5,799 nt of DNA from Candidatus Omnitrophota bacterium. GTDB lineage: Bacteria > Omnitrophota > Gorgyraeia > Gygaellales > JAHJCI01. The DNA is taken from contig JADHWR010000071.1 of the NCBI GenBank assembly GCA_016783355.1, positions 1 to 5,799 of the forward strand, read 5' to 3'. Positions 4,248-5,799 of the stretch are shown here, piece by piece. Both the position numbers and the translations under genes were made by a program. Position 1 is the stretch's first letter, and every line of letters begins with the position of its first letter. The notes beneath the pieces were generated by a model. It was not told the DNA's origin and searched no databases. It saw nothing but the letters and a program-made list of their open reading frames with translations.

Positions 4248-5537
4248 CTACTTTGCAGAAGGTACGGGAGCAGAAAATTTAAAAGGCGTTGGATAAACTG
4301 CCTCTTTAGCCAGCTCCTCTTCAATCCTAAGAAGTTCGTTATATTTACAAATTCTATCTGTGCGCGATAAGGAACCGGTTTTAATCTGACCGCAAGCTGA
4401 AGCTACGGCAAGATGGGCAATAGTTGTATCTTCTGTCTCGCCGGAACGGTGAGAGATAATTGCATTATATTTATTTCTGTGGGCAACGCTGATTGCCTCG
4501 AGCGTCTGAGAAAGCGTACCAATCTGATTCAATTTAATCAGAATTGCATTAGCCACGCCTTCGGCAATACCCTTCTTGAGTATTTGGGGATTGGTAACAA
4601 AAATATCATCACCGACTATCTGAACCCTTGCACCTAACCTTCGCGTTAGTTCCTGCCAACCTGACCAATCATGCTCTCCTAAGCCATCCTCAATTGAAAC
4701 AATCGGATATCTATCAACCCAACGCTCATAAAGACTAATTAATTGTTCAGAAGTTCTGCCTGAGCCCTCAAATTGATACGCTCCGTCGTCCTTATAAAAG
4801 GAACTCGCCGCGCAATCTAAAGCCAGAGAGATATCCTCCCCAGGCTTATATCCGGCCCTTTTTATTGCCTCTAAAATCAAGGTCAGCGCCTCCTCATTGC
4901 CAGAAAGCTGAGGAGCAAAGCCGCCTTCGTCACCTACAGACGTATTTAGTCCTTGTGATTTAAGCAAAGACTTTAAATGGTGAAAAACCTCGCAGGCCCA
5001 ACGTAAAGCCTCAACGAATCTGGATGCGCCCAAAGGCACAATCATAAATTCTTGAATATCCAGATTATTATCCGCGTGCATTCCGCCGTTGAGGATATTC
5101 ATTAAGGGCACGGGTAAAACCTTCGCTTTATCTTTGCCTAAATATTTATATAAAGGTAATTTATTAGCTGCTGCCGCAGCCTTAGCAACTGCCAAAGATA
5201 CCCCTAAAATTGCATTTGCACCCAGGTGAGACTTATTTTCTGTACCATCCAAATCAAGCAGAATCCGATCAATCCTTTCATAATCAACCGCCAAGCCTTT
5301 GATCTTAGGAAAAATTTCGTCGTTAACATTACTTACTGCCCTTAATACGCCTTTGCCTAAATACCTTGCCTGATCGCCATCACGCAACTCCAATGCTTCC
5401 TTCTTGCCAGTAGACGCACCTGAAGGGACGGCCGCGCGACCGAGGATGTCATTATCTAAAATAACATCTACTTCCAGGGTAGGATTGCCTCGCGAATCAA
5501 GAATTTCTCTTGCTTTGAGTTTTTCAATCTTAACCAT
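4248..5537 (-). CDS. eno: Enolase (phosphopyruvate hydratase)
   Basis: Enolase converts 2-phosphoglycerate to phosphoenolpyruvate in glycolysis, in the cytoplasm. From the ATG at 5537 the protein has 429 residues, normal for bacterial enolases. Hallmarks in order: ILDSRGNPT, AAVPSGASTG, GANAILGVSLAVAKAA, NGGMHADNNLDIQEFMIVP, SVGDEGGFAP, LALDCAAS, SIEDGLGEHDW, IVGDDIFVTN, LIKLNQIG and SHRSGETED. The catalytic pair is Glu204 (GDEGG) and Lys335 (IKLNQ). The Mg ligands are Asp241, Glu283 and Asp310. All expected residues are present, so the enzyme should be active. The frame is open upstream to a GTG at 5555, but that codon lies in the promoter -10 region and adds residues (VIKLAI) outside the family consensus. 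The chosen start is therefore the ATG. It heads the eno-ftsB-tRNA group. Confidence 0.98.
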   Translation of the reverse strand: MVKIEKLKAREILDSRGNPTLEVDVILDNDILGRAAVPSGASTGKKEALELRDGDQARYLGKGVLRAVSNVNDEIFPKIKGLAVDYERIDRILLDLDGTENKSHLGANAILGVSLAVAKAAAAANKLPLYKYLGKDKAKVLPVPLMNILNGGMHADNNLDIQEFMIVPLGASRFVEALRWACEVFHHLKSLLKSQGLNTSVGDEGGFAPQLSGNEEALTLILEAIKRAGYKPGEDISLALDCAASSFYKDDGAYQFEGSGRTSEQLISLYERWVDRYPIVSIEDGLGEHDWSGWQELTRRLGARVQIVGDDIFVTNPQILKKGIAEGVANAILIKLNQIGTLSQTLEAISVAHRNKYNAIISHRSGETEDTTIAHLAVASACGQIKTGSLSRTDRICKYNELLRIEEELAKEAVYPTPFKFSAPVPSAK

Positions 5538-5545
5538 TATAGCTA

Positions 5546-5573
5546 ATTTTATCACAATTGCTTCTTAAGTCAA
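5546..5573 (-). promoter_or_regulatory. Sigma-70 promoter of enolase, giving a probably leaderless mRNA
   Basis: On the minus strand the -35 box is TTGACT (5573-5568) and the -10 box is TAAAAT (5551-5546), spaced by 16 nt, with an extended -10 TG at 5554-5553. Counting from the -10, the start is expected near 5539-5537, which is at or within two bases of the enolase ATG. There is no Shine-Dalgarno between. Confidence 0.68.
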
Positions 5574-5626
5574 GCAAAATCGCCTTCGAATGTTTTCGAC
5601 GAAGTTTTTGCAATTTTGCACAGACC

Positions 5627-5667
5627 CTTGACATTTTCCAGACATAGATATTCAAGAAAATGTCAAG
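5627..5667. repeat. 12-bp perfect inverted repeat
   Basis: CTTGACATTTTC (5627-5638) and GAAAATGTCAAG (5656-5667) are separated by 17 nt. Neither strand has a following T-run, so it is not an ordinary terminator. It lies between the insertion-element hairpin and the enolase promoter. It may be an outer structure of the IS end or an operator-like site; each arm contains TTGACA. Confidence 0.6.
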
Positions 5668-5681
5668 CGAAAAATGTATTA

Positions 5682-5702
5682 CCCCGACCCCAAGGGTCGG
5701 GG
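5682..5702 (-). terminator. GC-rich hairpin after tnpA (IS200/IS605 end structure or terminator)
   Basis: CCCCGACCC (5682-5690) and GGGTCGGGG (5694-5702) make a 9-bp perfect stem with a 3-nt loop. It begins 11 nt downstream of the tnpA stop on the minus strand. Members of the IS200/IS605 family carry subterminal hairpins that TnpA binds, and this is in the expected place for the right end. The bases that follow on the minus strand (TAATACATTTTT) make a weak terminator also possible. Confidence 0.55.
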
Positions 5703-5713
5703 CTTGTTTACCT

Positions 5714-5799
5714 TTATCTTTCCCCGGATTGCTCCTCTAAGTATTTCTCGATTGCCTGCTTTGTGATACTTGTTCCAACACTTCGCACGAAGTAGCCTC
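5714..5799 (-). CDS. tnpA: 3' end of an IS200/IS605-type transposase TnpA (Y1 transposase)
   Basis: The last 27 full codons before the stop TAA (5716-5714) read GYFVRSVGTS, then ITKQAIEKYLEEQSGER. This matches the C-terminus of Y1-type TnpA proteins, where a GYFV strand is followed by a helix carrying the catalytic tyrosine (the Tyr of EKYLEEQ) and a metal-ligand Gln of the same helix. These enzymes cut and join single-stranded DNA at hairpin-marked ends. The rest of the gene, including the HUH motif, lies beyond the right edge, so completeness and IS versus REP-associated (RAYT) identity cannot be judged. Confidence 0.82.
   Translation of the reverse strand, partial: GYFVRSVGTSITKQAIEKYLEEQSGER

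Noticed and set aside
4413..4637. Open frame of 74 codons on the plus strand.
   Set aside because: It is the antisense shadow of the strongly conserved enolase C-terminal half.
5538..5555. Enolase start at GTG 5555.
   Set aside because: The codon overlaps the -10 promoter element and the extra residues precede the conserved enolase N-terminus.
1..5799. CRISPR array, rRNA or replication origin.
   Set aside because: No regularly spaced direct repeats with unique spacers, no rRNA-like stretches and no DnaA-box clusters were seen.

Overview
The window is AT-rich and looks like the chromosome of a Gram-negative bacterium. An AsmA-type inner-membrane protein implies an outer membrane, and enolase followed by the divisome protein FtsB is a common bacterial gene order. 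The lineage cannot be fixed from sequence alone. An uncultivated phylum with a double envelope (for example the Omnitrophota or Elusimicrobiota type) is a guess.

Left part (1-2936). A gene on the minus strand starts at position 14 and leaves the window. Its roughly 75-nt leader folds so that the Shine-Dalgarno sequence is buried in a long stem. Divergently, a good sigma-70 promoter (155-182) drives a cyclic-di-GMP riboswitch (GEMM-I, about 208-297) that ends in an intrinsic terminator (308-343). It controls a two-gene operon: a secreted protein with TPR-like repeats (353-901) and, overlapping it by 32 bases, a 688-residue AsmA-like protein (870-2936). The likely theme is envelope or surface remodelling in response to c-di-GMP.

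Middle part (2937-3835), the most notable region. On the minus strand lies an initiator tRNA-fMet(CAU) gene split in the anticodon loop by a 661-nt group I intron of the small tRNA type, with recognisable P1, P2, P3, P4, P5, P6, P7 and P8. The intron encodes a 173-residue homing endonuclease of the PD-(D/E)XK fold, resembling I-Ssp6803I of the cyanobacterial tRNA-fMet intron. The endonuclease frame begins 6 nt after the 5' splice site and runs through the ribozyme core to a stop codon just before P7, so the same bases encode protein and form the catalytic RNA.

Right part (3836-5799), minus strand. Enolase, then ftsB, then the split tRNA gene, probably one transcript ending at a terminator at 2962-2998. 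The enolase promoter is so close to the ATG that the mRNA is probably leaderless. At the right edge is the 3' end of an IS200/IS605-type tnpA, with a strong hairpin downstream of it and a further 12-bp perfect inverted repeat between the element and the enolase promoter.

Two genes thus come under RNA-level control (c-di-GMP riboswitch and Shine-Dalgarno-burying leader). The single initiator tRNA gene seen here carries a self-splicing mobile intron.
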